The position numbers and the translations under genes are program-made. Below the pieces are notes generated by a model that saw only the letters and a list, made by a program, of their open reading frames with translations, had not been told where the DNA came from and ran no database searches. Below, in pieces: positions 13,096 to 24,723 of a DNA stretch of 64,000 nucleotides. The stretch is from Lanius collurio (lineage: Eukaryota; Chordata; Aves; Passeriformes; Laniidae): positions 1,038,492 to 1,102,491 of the forward strand of contig JACBWW010000046.1 of assembly GCA_020086605.1 (NCBI GenBank), read 5' to 3'. Position 1 is the first letter of the stretch. Every line of letters begins with the position of its first letter.

Positions 13096-13897
13096 TAAGA
13101 AAAACACTGAAAAATGTTTTCATCTGCATATCATGAGCTGGAAACCCAGAGACAGGAACAGAGTAACCCCAGAGTGTGGTTTTAATAAACAAAAGCTGAA
13201 GAGTTTCAGTAGACGAAAGTCAAAGTGCTCCTGCTCTTACAAAAAGAAAAAGAAGAAGAAAAAAAAAAAGCAGTAAGAAGTGAATAAAATATATTGAGAT
13301 AAATTTATGTTGGAAAAATATAAGTAGAGGAAATTGGATGAATCCCCTTTCTCAAAAGACCCAACTTTGATCCTTAAAATCTTTCAGTAAGTTTAAATTA
13401 ACTACAAGTAATCGCTATTCACTGCTGCAGCCTTTTCTTCACCCTCAAAACCCCACTTAAGGCTTTGATCTCATTCGTGCCCAGCTAATTTCATTCTGCT
13501 TAAATATTACAGATTGCTTTGATAAAGTGTTCCTGTGCTCCTCCATTTTACAGGTTTGACTTCAACACTCCACTCAATACAGCCACTGAGAGCCACAATT
13601 GCAAAGCAGAATCTATAGGTTACTTTATCTGTGAAGATATTATTTTGCTGAAAAATATTAAGGTTTCCTGATCAGTTTATTAGGTCTGTAATTATCCAGA
13701 GCCAAGCCAATTATGTCAGAAAAAGGACATGATGTTAAATAGCTCCAACCAGAAAGTCTTCATTGCCACGCTGACTGGACAACAAAAATTTCCCTTTATA
13801 CCTCTGTGGCCCTGTACTTAACCAAGTATGAAGGAACCTTTAGGGAAGAGGCCATTAAAATGCAATTGGGTATTTGTTCATTCATTCCACTGTCCAG

Positions 13898-14104
13898 CCT
13901 CTTCCCAAAGCACCTGCAAAGGTTGGAGGCACAGAACCAAAAGCTGACAGGGACAGTCGGGGGCTTTCCAAGCTGAAATCCTCTGCTCCGTGGGCTATGG
14001 AGACAACATCACAGCAGGAAACAGGACCCAAGCATCAAAGTGGGTCTGTCAGCACTCATTTTGTCTCTGGGATTGTGAAGTCAAACACAATGATCACGAA
14101 CTGG
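13898..14104 (+). other. Possible coding exon (unrecognised)
   Basis: An open frame runs through this segment. It is preceded by a pyrimidine-rich acceptor-like site ending TGTCCAG and closes at a donor-like GAG/GTGGGA. The inferred peptide is hydrophilic and rich in S, T, K and P, as in a disordered region. The donor phase (two bases into a codon) is compatible with the acceptor phase of the next open segment at 14307. No domain or homolog is recognised, and chance is a real alternative. Confidence 0.15.
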
Positions 14105-14306
14105 AGGTGGGATAAAAGGAGGATATAATCCTGGTACGCTCATGGAGCCAAAACTCGATTATGGCAGAGGTTTTCACAGAACAAGGGCTGTGAAAATATG
14201 CAAGCCACATGAAATAAAATGATACAAATCAAAAATAAAATACTTCTGTTGGAAGGCTGTATATGCACCTTTCAGGAGTCCATTTAAGTGTCTCTTTTTA
14301 TTTCAG

Positions 14307-14493
14307 AGCTACAACTGACAACACTTGTAATAAATCCAATAAGCTGGGCTCCATTCCACCAGCCAGTGGCTCTGACAGTAATTGTCTTTCTCAAGAGAGA
14401 CTTCCAGGACAAACAGAACTCCTAACTTTTAATAGAAAAGAAGAACAAGATTACACATTATTGAATTCAATGACAAAATTCCAGTTAAGTTCA
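14307..14493 (+). other. Possible coding exon (unrecognised)
   Basis: A strong acceptor-like sequence (CTCTTTTTATTTCAG) immediately precedes about 60 open codons. The peptide is polar (S, N, K, Q, T-rich) and low in hydrophobic clusters. A donor-like GTAAGC follows at the end of this interval; the frame also stays open past an A-run to 14637, but that part reads like translated poly-A sequence. The phase agrees with the open segment ending near 14104. No family is recognised. Confidence 0.2.
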
Positions 14494-14639
14494 GTAAGCA
14501 TAAGTACATCTCCTAAAGAAAAAAAAAAAAGGAAGGCTACAAGTTTGAAATATAAATTATATTTGTGTACTTTTTTTTTCCACTCTCTTGTAAATCTAGG
14601 TGAGAGAGGGATACTTTCTGCTGGAGAACACACGTGATT

Positions 14640-15610
14640 TCCATGGTATTATCCAGGAATATGAAGCATCAGCAGTGAAATTAAGGGTAAACACAAGCAA
14701 AAAAATCTGGTCCAATGTCTTTGCAATAAAGAAATTCTTCCAAAAGTAAGACAAAGTTCTAAATGCAATACATCCAGATCATGCCATCACAAATGTAAAA
14801 AAATAATTAAAAAAATTACATTTATAATGTAGCAGATATTCTGACACATAAAACGGAGATGCTATTTAAAAAATACTACCAGCTCTCTGGAGGGTGCTAA
14901 TAAACATCTACTAACCAGAAGTGGATCTGAACTGCGTGCTGCATCTCTCTTCTTTCTAAGGGTATAAAGACTGCTCTAAGCTCTTGATAGAATTTTTATA
15001 TTTTGCAACTCTCTAACTCACAGAACTGAGAGGAAGCAGGGATACCCTGTGAAAATACCATTTCTCCATAGATTAAGAAAGAAATCTAAATATAATTGAA
15101 GAGCATCTTGATAATTTCACAATTGGCTATTGTACTTAGAAATTCTTCTCTGTTGAGTGCAGTGCAGGAGTTTATGTGATTGTATAAGAGATTTTGTTAA
15201 TAGAAAGTTCAGCAAACAACTTCTAACCTCTCACCTTGAATTCAAACAGACATTTTTTCCAGAAAAAACTTTTGGAATACCATGTATGACAAGAGCAGTG
15301 TTTCCAGCACCTCTTCAAAAAGTCCTTTAAAGTGAAATACGTCTTGAAAAGTAGTATCTGAATGTTCTCTTGAAAGAACAAACATTGTCTTTTTTCTGTT
15401 TGAGTGTGGCAACTGATACTCGAGCCCTGAGAAATGTTTTTTGCTTTGTATACAATGAGCTGATGTGCTCATGTCAGAGAGATGGCAGCGTGAGCAAGGA
15501 ATAAACCCCTCACTGTTGGTCTGAGCATTTCAGCAGAATGAATCATATTAAAAATCTCAATATTGCTGTCATTAAAGAACATTATAAAAATATTATTTCT
15601 TTCCTCAAAC
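14640..15610. other. Unique non-coding sequence, nothing recognised
   Basis: A+T-rich sequence between the exon candidate at 14.3 kb and the poly-A tract at 15.6 kb. Only short chance frames were seen. Confidence 0.5.
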
Positions 15611-15616
15611 AAATGT

Positions 15617-15667
15617 AAAAAAAAAAACAAAAACAAAAAAAAAAAAAAAAAACAAAAAAAACCAAAA
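15617..15667. repeat. A-rich tract with scattered C
   Basis: About 50 bases are nearly all A with occasional C, including a 19-A run. No element body with gene or LINE homology is seen just upstream, so it is called low-complexity sequence. The minus-strand open frame here is a poly-F artefact. Confidence 0.85.
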
Positions 15668-15987
15668 TCCCTCCTTTTCACTGCACAAACACATATCTAT
15701 ATCAGATTATTCTAATTTGGTTTTAGATTCTGTTTGTTCTTTAATTGCAGTGGCCCAGATTGTAAATCTGTTCTATGTGAGATTGCAAGTTTATTTCTAT
15801 ATCATATATATAGTACAAATACTGTCAGTACTACAAAAAATTAGCCTTTTTTTGTTCAGTCAGCTTGTGAAGTGTCATCAGCTACACCCATTTGACAATC
15901 CTCTAGTGACGGGAACAAGGCAAAATAGTAATCAGAGACAGATGATATTATAATCTCATGCTGGATGTTTGACTAGCATGAAAAGAA

Positions 15988-16015
15988 ACATCTTCCAAGT
16001 ACTTGTGGAAGATGT
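15988..16015. other. Perfect 10-bp inverted repeat (hairpin)
   Basis: ACATCTTCCA at 15988-15997 is the exact reverse complement of TGGAAGATGT at 16006-16015. The 8-base loop, AGTACTTG, is itself part of a palindrome. The stem is too short for a canonical microRNA precursor. It is not followed by a T-run and no role is assigned. Confidence 0.7.
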
Positions 16016-16019
16016 AGTG

Positions 16020-17830
16020 ATGAAAATATGAAAAAACATGAAAAACATTCAGAAGGAATAAAACTGCACTGAAGTGCTGCTTTGCTGAGTGCAAACAGGG
16101 ATGTTCAGCCTCTGTGTGTTCCCAGTGTATTCAAACCAGGTCCAGTAGGAAAGTCAAACTTTGGTGTTATAGTAATGGATATTCTTAAGTATCTGCAAAA
16201 TATTGAAGGTAAGAGGATCTTCTTCTGTCACAGTAAATTTGGATTAAATGCTATCTGTCCATCAAGCAGACTGAGCAATACTAAAACGTGCTAAAGACCC
16301 CAAATGTTTAACTTTTGGGAAAATCTGTTGAAGGAGATATACAGGAGAGAGCACAGAGAAAACATTCCAAAGTCTGGAACTGCCAGCTATGTGGAGCACA
16401 TCTCACACTGCAGCAAACCACTCTGCTGCAGAACACAAGGAACGGGTAAATTTGAAACTAATTAGACTCATTATGAAAGCATCAGCTTGGCAGGTGAATA
16501 AATCACCTGCACTCCTGGGCACCTGCTGTGTCTGAGCATCCCACGGGGGCCAGGACAGGGCACCCCCAGGACAGCACCAGCAGACCAGGCCATCTCCTGG
16601 GATTGGATGAACAGACCTGGAAATGTGGTTTTTCAAGGTCACCACTGGTATTGTGAGCACAGGCAACACACCACATGATGAGGGAAGGGCTAAAGTGCAG
16701 AGAGTAACCAGCTGGTGTTCTGAAATTAGATGTTTGAATAATATTCAAGGGTGTTGGGAAAGGGGAAGGTTGCAGGTTCATTGTACCACAAGATGGGAAA
16801 AGCCCTTCAGAAACTGGACCTGTTTTCAGGGCTTTCTTTTAGCCAGGAGAGGTTCCACACACATCCACACCCTTGCTCAAACCCAGTCTCCATGTGCCAT
16901 GTCTCATGAAAAATGTTCTCATACCCTTATTTACTGTGTCTGAATAAAGGATTTCAGCCTCCCCAGCTTTACTCCTTACACGTGAATAACAAGTATGTAA
17001 AAATCTTATTTCAGTGACACTTTCAGAAGATGTATCTAAATCCAAACTGGCAAAAGGCAAATGAATTCTTTTTTTTTTCCTCTCATGTACTCTGAAGTGG
17101 CTCCTTTGCTTACCCACCCCACGTACATTTGCCTACCTGCTGCTATCACCAGCACCTCACTGGTATCTGCTTCCCTTTCAATATTGAGTTCCTTTAAACC
17201 AGGCTAAATTGGGAACTATTTGATGTCTCCTGAATGAGCTATTTCTAACAGGACCCTCATCCAGAAAGAAGCCTTGCCACCCGGGAAACTCTGTCAAATG
17301 CAGCAGACATCAAAGGGAGAGCGAGAGCTGCTGCTATTCTCTGCTCAGCCCAGCAAGAAGCATTCCCCCAGCCTGGCTTTGCTTTCCTAAAGCTCTGGCT
17401 ATTCCAGCACCAGCAATCCACAGGAAAAGCCAGTGCAGAAGGTTTTCTGGCATTCTGCTCTTCCCTTTGGAAAGCTGACAGCCCCCAGGCTCTGCTGGAG
17501 AAAACAAACCGGGCTCTGGCACGCAGCAGCCATTCCAGCAGTGGTCACAGCCTCACCACAGAGGTTTCTCACACAGTTTTCTCTTCTGCCATTCTTTGGC
17601 ACTCATGTGAGCATCTTCCCACTTGTAATTGTCCAACACATGGAGATCTAAGCACTGCTGTGGGCAGCAAGGACTTTGTAAGTGCTTTTCGTGCTGCAGA
17701 TGGATCCTGAGGGGAGCATGAGCAGCCAAGGCAGCTGAAATAAATGCAGGGATCACATTCCCCCCCACTGCTCTACAGGTGTACTGAGCACATTCTCCTG
17801 TGCTCCCTTCCCCATTCCTGTGCCCTACTT
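16020..17830. other. Unique non-coding sequence with a G+C-richer part
   Basis: Overlapping short frames occur at 16.4-17.1 kb and 17.3-17.6 kb, mainly because the sequence there is G+C-richer and stops are rarer. None of the translated frames shows a recognisable motif. Confidence 0.45.
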
Positions 17831-17834
17831 TCAG

Positions 17835-18141
17835 ACACTACGTAGGATATCTTGGCATCTCTCTGATTACACCCCCCTACCGCCTGCAGCCTCACCAGTC
17901 TGGATTATCACCATTATCTGAAGCAGCAATGGCCTCTCCTAATCCTGCAAACAAGTCTGTAGAGACTCCTGGTAATCTCAGAGCACTAATCTTGCAGCAG
18001 TTTGGGGCTGACTCGAGAAAAACCCATGACTTTAACAAAGAAGAACATCGAACAAGCCAAAGTGTTTCTAAGAAGCTGCAGGAAGAACAGGAGATAAGGA
18101 GGCAGGCATCAGTGTACAGGACAGATAAAGTGATTAACTGA
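17835..18141 (+). other. Possible terminal coding exon (unrecognised)
   Basis: A long pyrimidine-rich acceptor-like tract (17798-17834, ending CTACTTTCAG) precedes about 100 open codons ending in TGA at 18139-18141. The second half of the peptide is charged and helix-prone, rich in E, Q, K and R like a coiled coil; the first half is P- and S-rich. An ATG in good context (GCAGCAATGG, ATG at about 17929) would give a 70-residue product if translation began inside the exon. Codon choice looks more natural here than in neighbouring chance frames, and the antisense strand is open too, a common shadow of real coding sequence. I do not recognise the family. Confidence 0.3.
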
Positions 18142-20690
18142 AGGGTACTCAGCAGTAAGAGCAGTAATAAAACATATTTCTCTTTTTTTTCATTCAGAAG
18201 TAATTCCAGGTGTTCTCTGAGATTTCTTGCCACAACAAACCTCACACTGCTCCTTAAAATTCCCATCTGGTTGTTTATCAGTTTAACTGACAAAAGACAT
18301 ACAAAAACTTCTTTCCCCCCCAAAAAAAAAGGCAGTGCAAGTCTCAGTGCACAAAATATTCCACTGTAGTATTTGAAATACCACATTCTGTGAAGTTGTG
18401 GTGGCTGCCAAGAGGATATGAATGGTTAAAGGGTGCAGTTATCCAGCTATTCCTTTTTTTTGTAATAATCTCATGTGTGTGCATCTGTAGAAGAACAGAA
18501 TGTCATTCCTTTGAGTAAAACAACCAAACTATTCTTTCCTATCTAATTGTAATGGTTTCTGCATATGCAGGAGAAACATAAACCCGAGTTTTTCTTCTGG
18601 AACAAATATTCAACCTGTCAAGAACAGCACTTGATGTCAGGATTGTGAAGTGTGGATGAAATGACAGACCAACAGAGGGAATCTGATAAGAGATTAATGA
18701 GATGTGCTCCACAAAGTACTTGAAATAAGAAACAAGGAAACAGGGGGGAAAAAAGAGAGAAAAACAATAGGGGAGGACAAGGAGCTGCTTCCTGAGCCTT
18801 CTGCAGTGATCCTGTGGCAGATGAGTTATAGGGAATGTTACTGACAAATGTCACAAAGTCTGAGAACCAAGAGCAAGGGGAGTGACCTGGACACCCCCTG
18901 AGCAGGGGTATTCACCTTTGCAGAGCTCATGAGACACAACCTTTGCTGCCCAACATTTGGGGCAGGCTCTGTGTTTGGCCTGAGTGTGCCTGTAAAGGCA
19001 GCCATGCATCCACCCTTTTACAGGCTCACAGCACATCCAAAAATGCAGCCAACTGCACCAAGGGCCAGAAGCAGAGTTTCCAGCACTTAATTTTTGGCAA
19101 AAGCTGGGCTGTCATTTTTTTGGAGATTACTCCATCCCTCTGAAGGAAACAAACTGGACCAGGGCAGAGGCTCCATCAAGCACAACCAGCTACATCTGCA
19201 GTGCAGCACCAGAAGTGCAAGGGGAGGAGAGTCAAGGATTTCTGTCCATGTGACAGTGCTGAAATGCAGATATAAAGCATAATTCAGCATATCACTTGGT
19301 CTTTAACAGCACAGAAACCCAGCAGAATTTCAGCCACATTTCACCAATGAGAAACAGGCACAGGAATCATCAGCCAAAGGTATTTCAAAGGTGTTGCAAA
19401 AGCCAGTTTACAGGTGTCACACAAAAACCTCCTCCTTCAGTGCTGACCCAAAGCACAGCTCAAATCAGATTAACCAACCAGCACAACGTGCCCTGTCACA
19501 GCAAGAATAAAACCCAAAATGCCAATCTTGTCCCCCTAATATTATACATTGTGTCTATGCATGAAGATGCTGAGATGCAATGAAATGAGTTTATCCTGAA
19601 TTTAGAGATATAAAAAATAAAATTTAGTAAACAAAGTACCTTCTAACATTTCCCTATTTCAATGAAAAGTCCTTTTAATTTACATTTAGGCTAAGTTTTA
19701 TTTTTTATGAAGAAAATTGCAAGAATAGTGACTAAATTGTGTAAGTTAGAATAACTCAATTGGCTTTTTAAGACATTTAATATGAGACCATTAGTTCTTT
19801 TCCCTTTTGGAGATCTCAATCACAAAATTTTTGTCACTTCTAAAGAATTACTTCAGCATTTATCAACATGTGAAAGTGAAAAGGCACATAATATAGAACA
19901 ACAAGAAATCATCCAGAAAATAGAGTCTGGTGTGAGGTTCAGCATCATTCCTGGTAGGGAAGTCTAAACAGTACTAGACTGTGAAAATACAAGGATTAAA
20001 GAATTAGAAACAAGAGCGATTATATTTGGAAATCCTTGCCTCTTCCAGCTTTTTTTAGGTGTTCTTACCAACAGTTTTCCTGACCAAGTCTTAATTTGCA
20101 AACAAAACCCAGTTCTGTTCAATGAATTACCAAAAAGGCACTTTTATAGAGGCACAGTGAAGGAAACTGAAATATTGTTCAAGTACAGGAAATAAAATAC
20201 ACCCCCAGAGTGAGACTCCTGGTAGATTCTTATTTGTTGCCATTGTTTTTCTTTCACATAAAAATGGCCTTGGCTATAAACTTAAACTTAAATTTTAAAA
20301 AAGGAAAAGCAGTAGCACATTTGCTGCCGTCTTGCATCTCGTACTGGTTTATTTATGGATTTTTTTCTCTTTTTTTACCTCACAAGTTTAATGGAATTTT
20401 TACTGTGACTTTATGGCTGTGTGATTTATAATACATCAAACAAGTCAAATCAATCAGTAAAAGCTTAAAAATCAGCACAGGTTCAGATGGCTCCTTTAAA
20501 ACAAATCATTACAGCTGTTAGAACTCAAACATACATAACAAGGATTGACCACTAATGTGAGTTATTTTAAAATCTCATTTTCTTGGTAAGAAATGCTGCC
20601 CTTTGTATATAACTTTTTAACGATCTAATAAAACCATCTGCAGGAATACAACACAAAACACAGTTCTCCTCTCTATATATCTGCCAAGCA
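18142..20690. other. Unique non-coding sequence, nothing recognised
   Basis: Mixed composition with chance frames on both strands and no repeat family. Polyadenylation-signal-like AATAAA occurs several times, as expected in A+T-rich DNA, including 18166-18171 just after the possible terminal exon. Confidence 0.45.
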
Positions 20691-20695
20691 GCTCT

Positions 20696-20856
20696 TTAAA
20701 TACTCTATACCATTCTTTAAAGGAAACCTACCCCTGTTCTCACTGATATGAAAAGTAAAACCTCTTGAAATACCTTATGCTGTTATTTAAATATCTTAAA
20801 TATGCTGCACTGTTCTCTTAAAGGAACCTATCCACATTCTCATTGCTGTGGGAAGT
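20696..20856 (+). repeat. Diverged direct duplication, about 99-bp period
   Basis: The segment 20696-20757 and the segment 20795-20856 align over about 60 bases. Both share the order TAAATA...TTAAAGGAA(A)CCTA...TTCTCA(C/T)TG...AAGT, with many substitutions. The offset is about 99 bases, so this looks like an old tandem duplication. It does not resemble a known transposon. Confidence 0.65.
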
Positions 20857-21903
20857 TCAATCAGCTTTTTAATTGGCACACCTCTTCCATTAAGCTTAAG
20901 GAATAGTTATTCCTATTATGCTCTGAATATAATCACATATAGGGAAGGTTTTTCACGTCACAGAGGAGGAAATCTTTGCAGAAATAGAGGTGTGTACACA
21001 CTATAGATGGGAGAGCAGCTTCAACAGGAAGAAAAAAGCATCAGATAATTTTCTACCTTAAGGGTATAACTACAGGAGTTTGTGACCCTACGTTATACAC
21101 GAGAACTGAGTTGTTTTATACTCACTTGGTATCAGGATCAACAGATCTATGAATGTTAATTTTAATTTTTTATTATAAATTAAACTTTTTCTTGAGCTAG
21201 AACCCCGTTTTGGTTGTTATCAATTTAATGTAATCACCCAGTAAGAACTGTCAATTTGAATCACCTCAATAATCATGAATATTTTATGGATGTCCTTGGA
21301 AAAGACCCAGCTAAGGTCACCTTGAGAACTAACAGCACTGTAGGATAAAGAGCAAAAAGATCTATTTCCAGTCCCTCCAGTACAAGAGATTTACTTAGCA
21401 ATCCATTAGAAAAAATAAAAAATAAAACTTTTCCTCCAAAAGATTTCTTCTATTCACACTAAGCAAACATGAATTAGTAGCATCCAGAACTCCACTGAGC
21501 TCATTACAAAACCACAGAATTTCCTCCCTTTTTGTTGTTGCTTTCAGTCCAAGTGAGCTGTAACTTTGCCCAATTAATGCTTTTGCCCAATTATCTGAAT
21601 GGTCTGAGCTCTCCACACCACCAAACCCCAGGACAAGTCACTGAACTTCCCATCCAGGACAGAGCTGTGCTTTGATGTGTTGGGTCTGAGCAGTGCCCAG
21701 TGGTGCTGCCCACAGCAACAGCAGAATATTTACAGACCCTCTGCAGCCTCAGGTGAGGCAGAGATTTTCTTTCCATTGTTTTATACAATTACAGATAGTT
21801 TGGTGTGCTCAAATTTTACATTCACTGAACAGAATGTGAAGCTGATGTGGGATTTGCTACATTATTGCTATTAACACAAATTTTAAAAATTTCTTTTAAA
21901 AGT

Positions 21904-21974
21904 TTGGGGTTTTTGGTTTGGTTTTTTTTTGGTTTGTTTTTTTTTTTTTTTTTTTCTTTTTTTTTCTGTTTTTA
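21904..21974. repeat. T-rich low-complexity tract (GGTTT/T-run)
   Basis: About 70 bases are almost entirely T with G interruptions, then a pure T run and a C break. No element body is recognised at either side. Confidence 0.85.
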
Positions 21975-22170
21975 AGGAAGACCTTCTCAGAAATGCTTTT
22001 AGTGAAGGTAGATGCAAAAGGCACAGAACATGCACATTGTCTCCATTTTTATGTTTCAGCCATCCAATTCCCCCTGTGGTTCTAGAATGGATTTTTTCTA
22101 AGTCATTTTACACAAGATTGCCCAAGCTGACTGTAACAACCCCAGTCTCCCTGAAATTCATACTTTGAAT

Positions 22171-22219
22171 TCTTTTCTAGGAATAAAAATCTAAATAAAA
22201 GTCTTTTCTAGGAATAAAA
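22171..22219 (+). repeat. 18-bp exact direct repeat, 31-bp period
   Basis: TCTTTTCTAGGAATAAAA occurs at 22171-22188 and again at 22202-22219. Replication slippage is the simple explanation. Each copy carries an AATAAA core. Confidence 0.85.
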
Positions 22220-22229
22220 CTCCTGCCTC

Positions 22230-23368
22230 ATAATGCAAAGGTAACTCCATACCACAGTGACCCAGAGGCAACAGAAATTTTGTGAGAAAGAAGGGGAGGG
22301 TGCAAGCATCAATGGTTTCTTGAAGCAATAATATTGTTTAAAAAAAATAGGCATTTAAAACTCTAGTTCTGAAAGGGTTTAAATGGTGAAAATGGTCATC
22401 AGCTTTTCTGGCCAGCATCTCCCTGTATGTCCAAGAAAGAAACCAAACTGGTTTGCCTCTTCCAACATTTTATACATTTTGGTCCTGAATTCACTTGTAA
22501 AAGAGCAAGTGGATAAAATTCCCTTTCATTATTCCTTTCTAGGAAGTTTTCTCTACATAATTACATTATAAGTGCCAGCAAATGTGCCAAGCTATGATGG
22601 AAACAAAGTGAATAGACTGAAGGAAGGATTAGCAGCGAGTTATATGAATGCAAATGAAAATAAAGCACTCTTTTATTTATTCTACTATTAAAAAAAAATA
22701 AAAAGGAAAAGAAAATAAACCTCCACACAAACCAAAAAATCCTCTGTAATTCAAAGTATATTAAGTATCTTTTTTCTCTGCCTTTTTTCTCCCTTTTCAC
22801 CTGAAATAATTTAATGGAGCTGAGGGGATTACTGCAGTAACTTTTAAGAGCTTTGCAAACAACAGGTTCTCTCACAAGGCTCACTAAACACGAGGCTCTG
22901 CTAAAATCATATTCCTTAAAAAGTCACATTTCTGTACAAATGTCTGCTCTCTTGTAACTCCTGCTCACCAGAGGTGTAGGACACACATTCTGCACAGCCC
23001 CTCCCTCCCCACAGACACTTCTGGCTGCTTCTGAAGTCATTGATATTCCTGATATCTCAGCCCTGATAACCAGGACAAGCCATTTTCACTGTGGCTTTTA
23101 ACTTTTTATTTCTAGATAATGCAACTTTTCTGGATCCCTTTTTTAAGGCATGGAAGCTTCCAATGCTGTGAGTCCATTCTCATGGCAAGCATGCATGCAG
23201 ACTGAAAAATAAGCACAGAAATGAAGAGAAGATTTATTAATAGCTTGGTTTAGCACATTTTCCCCAAATGTTGTTAGTTTCTGTGGATTTTAAGAGCAGA
23301 CAATAAAAGAAAAAGGAAGAAAGAAGAAACATAACTCTCTACAACCTGGGGTTGTAGTAAGGGGGAAT
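22230..23368. other. Unique non-coding sequence, nothing recognised
   Basis: A+T-rich with an A-rich patch near 22690. No gene or mobile element was recognised before the CR1 copy. Confidence 0.5.
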
Positions 23369-23662
23369 TGGTCTTGGCTCTCAGGTGACAAGTGACAGGA
23401 TGAGAGAAAATGGCCCCAAGGTGTGCCAGGGGATGTTTAGATTGGATTTTAGGAAAAAGATTCTTCACTGAAAGGGTGTTAAGCATCGGAAGAAGCTTCC
23501 CATGCAAGTGCTGGAGTCACCATCCCTGGAATCGTTCAAAAAACGTGTGGATGTGGCACTTGGAGATGGGGTTTGGAGATGATCACAGGGGTGCTGGGTT
23601 AGTGGGTGGACTCAGTGATCTTAAAGGGATTTTACAACCTTAACAACTCCATGATTTCATGA
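23369..23662 (+). mobile_element. CR1 LINE fragment, 5'-truncated
   Basis: The order of recognisable CR1 phrases is intact: GTGCCAGGGGATGTTTAGAT, a TTAGGAAAAAGATTCTTCAC segment, GTCACCATCCCTGGAATCG, AAAACGTGTGGATGTGGCAC and GGACTCAGTGATCTTAAAGG. It ends in degenerate copies of the 3' octamer ATTCTATG (seen as ACTCCATG and ATTTCATG). It is the 3' terminal part of a non-LTR retrotransposon in the + orientation and has no coding capacity. CR1 is the dominant LINE in birds, so the copy supports a sauropsid origin for the window. Confidence 0.9.
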
Positions 23663-24719
23663 TAAACTCTAAATCCACTCAGCTCATTTCCTAAGAGGTG
23701 TTTTTATTTTTACTAAGTGGAGTCAAATACTGAATTAAATGGTGGCTCATAGTCATAAGACTAACCACTCAATTAACCAAGACACAAAATATTTAACATT
23801 TATAGGACTTTACTCAAGAAATGGTGGATACTATTTTCTGCTCTGTACCATTTTGTTCTTGAAACACTCCTTACCAAAAGAAAAGCATGGGGAATCATTT
23901 GTTATGCTGAGGATTCTCTGGACAGGTGTGCAATTGGGCAGAGTAAATTCTACACCGTGTGAGGCTTTGGTCATGGAATGCTAATTAACTAACAACTGAA
24001 GAGTTTCATCCTGTGTTGGAAGCGATAACATAGCAGACAATCCAAATAGAAAGAAAAATTAATAACATTTGGTGGCATTGGAACCAAGATATTCTGCTGG
24101 AAAGAACTACATGGTGTCTAATAGAGAAAATTAAGGAAGTCTTTTTCAGACTATTTAAAATCTCTTTTGGACACTCATGCATACACACAGGAAAATCCTA
24201 CAATTCCCTTAGGAAAATGATTCTTGTGAAGTCATCAAAGGCAGTTTTACATAAGGCTTCCCCCTGTTGAGTCTCTGAAATCCATTCCTTGCCTTGTGGT
24301 TTGATTCCTTTAGCTCATTCTCATCACTTTTCCTCATGGCAATCTACAACACAAATTACGAGTATTTGTCAAGTTTGTCAGGGAAAATCTACTTGGAAAG
24401 AGGTAATGTTTGGAATTCATCAACTTGCCATCTTCTTCTGTAATTCTCCATAATTATTTTCACATTTAGTCTTTGAAGGAGTCTCAGGAATACATCCTGC
24501 CCTTTCCATAAATGCAGTCCTGCCCTGTGATTCCCAGTGAGGATGCTACCACAAAAGATTTTCAAAATCCTGACTGAACATGTCCAAACTCTCAGGAAGT
24601 AGGGCTTGCTGCCTCAAATCCTCCCTGCTGTAAGCTTTGTCTTGGTTATCTCCTGAAAAGAGACAGCCCCCCATGAGTGTCTGTGCATTCATCTGGGACG
24701 GAGCCAAAGCTCAGGGAGC
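23663..24719. other. Unique non-coding sequence, nothing recognised
   Basis: Mixed composition between CR1 and the solo LTR. Only short chance frames are present. Confidence 0.5.
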
Positions 24720-24723
24720 ACAG

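Noticed and set aside
15469..15681. - strand frame with a poly-phenylalanine run
   Set aside because: A translation of the A-rich tract at 15617-15667.
23410..23643. 77-codon open frame
   Set aside because: It lies wholly within the CR1 3' untranslated-type fragment.
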